NCBI GenBank assembly: GCA_029935325.1
Contig: JAOZKO010000116.1
Coordinates: 1 to 8,338 of the forward strand
Length of the DNA: 8,338 nt
Direction: 5' to 3'
Origin: Bacteroidales bacterium
Lineage (GTDB): Bacteria > Bacteroidota > Bacteroidia > Bacteroidales > UBA1556
Below, piece after piece: positions 6,155 to 8,338 of this stretch; the stretch's first letter is position 1; each line of letters begins with the position of its first letter. The notes under the pieces were generated by a model. It had not been told where the DNA came from. It saw only the letters and a list, made by a program, of their open reading frames with translations, and made no database searches. Made by a program: the position numbers and the translations under genes.

Positions 6155-6193
6155 AAAAAAAATTGTAATGTGGAGCCCTAAGACCCCACATTA
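6155..6193 (-). terminator. Hairpin with eight-U tract between ccoNO and ccoQ
   Basis: On the minus strand, arms TAATGTGG (6193-6186) and CCACATTA (6173-6166) pair perfectly. The inner bases GGTC and GGCT extend the stem by four pairs, two of them G-U, around a TTAG loop. Three bases later comes a run of eight U (6162-6155). It has the shape of an intrinsic terminator yet lies inside a gene cluster whose products work in one complex. It starts 7 bases after the ccoNO stop and ends 3 bases before the ccoQ ATG. Partial termination, or protection of the upstream ccoNO message, are the likely roles. Confidence 0.65.
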
Positions 6194-6200
6194 TTAATAT

Positions 6201-8336
6201 TTATTTTTCTGATTTTGTAATATCCACACCTAATCGCTGTAGATAAGCAATCATTGCAATAATTTCACGATCAGCTTCTACATCAACACCGTTACTCTTT
6301 AGGTCGTCAGCAATTTCTTGCCCTTGCTTATCCATATCAGCTACTGCTTGATCAGCATAGCCGTCTGGATATGGAACTCCTAAAGTTTGCATTGCTCTAA
6401 TTTTGGCAGGCATAACTTCTAAATCAATTTGATCAGAGATTAGCCAAGGATATGCAGGCATTAAAGAAGAAGGTACTAAAGCTTGAGGCTTCAGCATATG
6501 CTTATAATGCCAAGTATTTGATTTGTATATTGGACCTGTTTTTACACCCTCACGAGCCAAATCTGGACCCATACGACGAGAACCCCATTGGTAAGGATGG
6601 TCATAAACAAATTCACCAGCTTTAGAATATTCTCCATAGCGTTCTGTTTCAGCACGGAATGGTCTAATTTGCTGTGAGTGGCAAGTATAACATCCTTCAC
6701 GAACATAAATATCACGACCAGCTAATTCTAGAGGTGTATATGGTTTTACACTTTCTATAGTAGGTACATTTGATTTTACCATAAGACCTGGAACAATTTC
6801 GATAATTGTACCAATTGCAATAGCTACAAATGCCCATATTGAAAATGCAACCCATCTTCTTTCTACCCAACGATGTGGTGATTCTCCAGCTTGACGCTTG
6901 CCAGACATTGGCTCAAGAGCAGGAGCTGAGGCTTCTTCTTCGGCAACTAATTTGCCTGAAGCAGCAGTTGCTGCAACATTATAAATAAAGATTAAGAATC
7001 CAATTAAATATAGTAAACCACCTAATGCACGTGCATAATACATTGGAAGTATTTCTGTTACAGTTTCCATAAAGTTAGGATATGCTAATGTTCCTTCAGC
7101 AGTAAACTCATTCCACATCAAAACTTGAGTAATAGCAGCCCAATACAATGGTACAGCATAAAGAATCATACCTAAAGTACCAACCCAGAAGTGAGCATTT
7201 GCTAGTTTTTCAGACTTAAGTTTAGTATTAAATAGACGTGGCCACAACCAGTATATCATACCGAAAATCATAAAGCCATTCCAACCCATTGCACCAATAT
7301 GTACGTGAGCAATAGTCCAGTCAGTAAAGTGACTAATAGCATTTACACTTTTAAGAGAAAGCATTGGACCTTCAAAAGTTGACATACCATAAGCGGTAAC
7401 ACCAACTACATAGAATTTAAGTACAGCACTATCGCGAACACGATCCCATGCTCCACGTAAAGTAAGTAGTCCGTTTACCATGCCACCCCATGATGGCATC
7501 AATAGCATTACTGAGAATACAACTCCCATGCTTTGTGCCCAAGCTGGTAATGCTTGATATAATAGATGGTGAGGCCCAGCCCAAATGTATAAGAATATCA
7601 ATGCCCAAAAGTGGATAATTGATAATTTATATGAATAAACAGGTCTGTTTGCTGCTTTTGGTAAGAAGTAATACATCAGCCCTAACATAGGAGTAGTAAG
7701 GAAAAATGCAACAGCATTATGACCATACCACCATTGTACTAATGCATCTTGTACTCCAGCATAAACGGAATAACTCTCCATCCAACCAAACGGAATACTT
7801 AGGTTATTTACTATCCAAAGTACTGCAATGGTGATAAATGTAGAAATATAGAACCAGATTGCAACATAGATATGACGTACACGACGCCTAGCAACTGTTC
7901 CGAGCATATTTATTCCAAATACAACCCAAACAAGAGCAACTGCAATATCAATTGGCCATGCTAATTCAGCATATTCTTTACCTTGAGTAAAGCCTAATGG
8001 CAAACTCACAGCGGCTGCTACAATAATAAGCTGCCATCCCCAAAAATGAATTCTACCTAATAAATCACTAAACATCCTTGTTTTTAAAAGACGTTGCATG
8101 CTGTAATATACAGCGGTAAAGATTCCATTACCTACGAAGGCAAAAATAATCGCGTTGGTATGAAGTGGACGTAAACGACCAAATGTTAACCAAGGGAGAT
8201 TAAAGTTCATTACAGGAAAAGCCAATTGCAAAGCAATGATTAGTCCCACAAGCACTCCAACAATTCCCCAAAGAATGGTGACTCCACCAAACATCCTCAC
8301 GATTTTGTTGTCATAGTAAAAAGTTTGTTGTTCCAT
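6201..8336 (-). CDS. ccoNO: Fused cbb3-type cytochrome c oxidase subunits I and II (CcoN-CcoO)
   Basis: This 711-residue catalytic subunit reduces O2 to water and pumps protons. Residues 1-456 are CcoN with about 12 membrane helices. The visible ligands are His59 and His346 (low-spin heme b), His344 (heme b3), His206, His256 and His257 (CuB), and Tyr250 in the position of the His-cross-linked tyrosine; each is one lower than I recall for the Pseudomonas stutzeri enzyme. A polar Ala/Glu-rich linker (about 457-488) leads into CcoO: one membrane helix (494-516), heme c motif CYTCH (549-553) and likely axial Met626 in SSLMPAYP. The fusion is a known Bacteroidota arrangement. All metal ligands are intact and the start MEQQTFYYDNKIV matches the family. 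The ATG lies 2 bases from the window edge, so its promoter and any upstream ccoI or ccoS are not visible. Confidence 0.96.
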   Translation of the reverse strand: MEQQTFYYDNKIVRMFGGVTILWGIVGVLVGLIIALQLAFPVMNFNLPWLTFGRLRPLHTNAIIFAFVGNGIFTAVYYSMQRLLKTRMFSDLLGRIHFWGWQLIIVAAAVSLPLGFTQGKEYAELAWPIDIAVALVWVVFGINMLGTVARRRVRHIYVAIWFYISTFITIAVLWIVNNLSIPFGWMESYSVYAGVQDALVQWWYGHNAVAFFLTTPMLGLMYYFLPKAANRPVYSYKLSIIHFWALIFLYIWAGPHHLLYQALPAWAQSMGVVFSVMLLMPSWGGMVNGLLTLRGAWDRVRDSAVLKFYVVGVTAYGMSTFEGPMLSLKSVNAISHFTDWTIAHVHIGAMGWNGFMIFGMIYWLWPRLFNTKLKSEKLANAHFWVGTLGMILYAVPLYWAAITQVLMWNEFTAEGTLAYPNFMETVTEILPMYYARALGGLLYLIGFLIFIYNVAATAASGKLVAEEEASAPALEPMSGKRQAGESPHRWVERRWVAFSIWAFVAIAIGTIIEIVPGLMVKSNVPTIESVKPYTPLELAGRDIYVREGCYTCHSQQIRPFRAETERYGEYSKAGEFVYDHPYQWGSRRMGPDLAREGVKTGPIYKSNTWHYKHMLKPQALVPSSLMPAYPWLISDQIDLEVMPAKIRAMQTLGVPYPDGYADQAVADMDKQGQEIADDLKSNGVDVEADREIIAMIAYLQRLGVDITKSEK

Positions 8337-8338
8337 AA

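Overview
The window looks like chromosomal DNA from a member of the Bacteroidota. Four things point that way: low GC content, two close matches to the Bacteroidota promoter -7 element (TAnnTTTG), start codons mostly without a Shine-Dalgarno sequence, and a cbb3 oxidase whose CcoN and CcoO subunits are fused in one chain. I cannot place it below phylum level. It contains no rRNA, tRNA, CRISPR array, insertion sequence or phage gene.

Left part, plus strand (1-2437). A gene-poor leader of about 300 bases holds a degenerate repeat and ends in a promoter. Two small envelope genes follow, probably in one operon: a DUF1573 lipoprotein and YajC, the accessory subunit of the Sec translocon. A strong intrinsic terminator closes this unit. 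Its U-tract overlaps the upstream element of a second promoter, which drives a GT-B-fold glycosyltransferase of the type found in surface-polysaccharide pathways.

Right part, minus strand (8336-2446). This is a cbb3-type cytochrome c oxidase locus read right to left: ccoNO (fusion), ccoQ, ccoP, ccoG, ccoH and a SafE/DsbD_2-like membrane protein. CcoNO carries the heme b / heme b3-CuB site and one heme c. CcoP supplies a further single heme c, where the textbook CcoP has two. CcoQ is the small stabilising subunit. CcoG (an iron-sulfur protein implicated in copper reduction), CcoH and the SafE-like protein are assembly or copper-supply factors. Together they make a high-affinity terminal oxidase for low-oxygen respiration. 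The copper ATPase ccoI and ccoS are not in view and could lie beyond the right edge. The last gene runs convergently into the glycosyltransferase with only 8 bases between stop codons and no visible terminator.

I do not see a wholly new system. The most unusual features are hairpin-plus-U-tract elements in three junctions of the oxidase operon, the one-heme CcoP, and a Met/His-rich C-terminal tail on the SafE-like protein.
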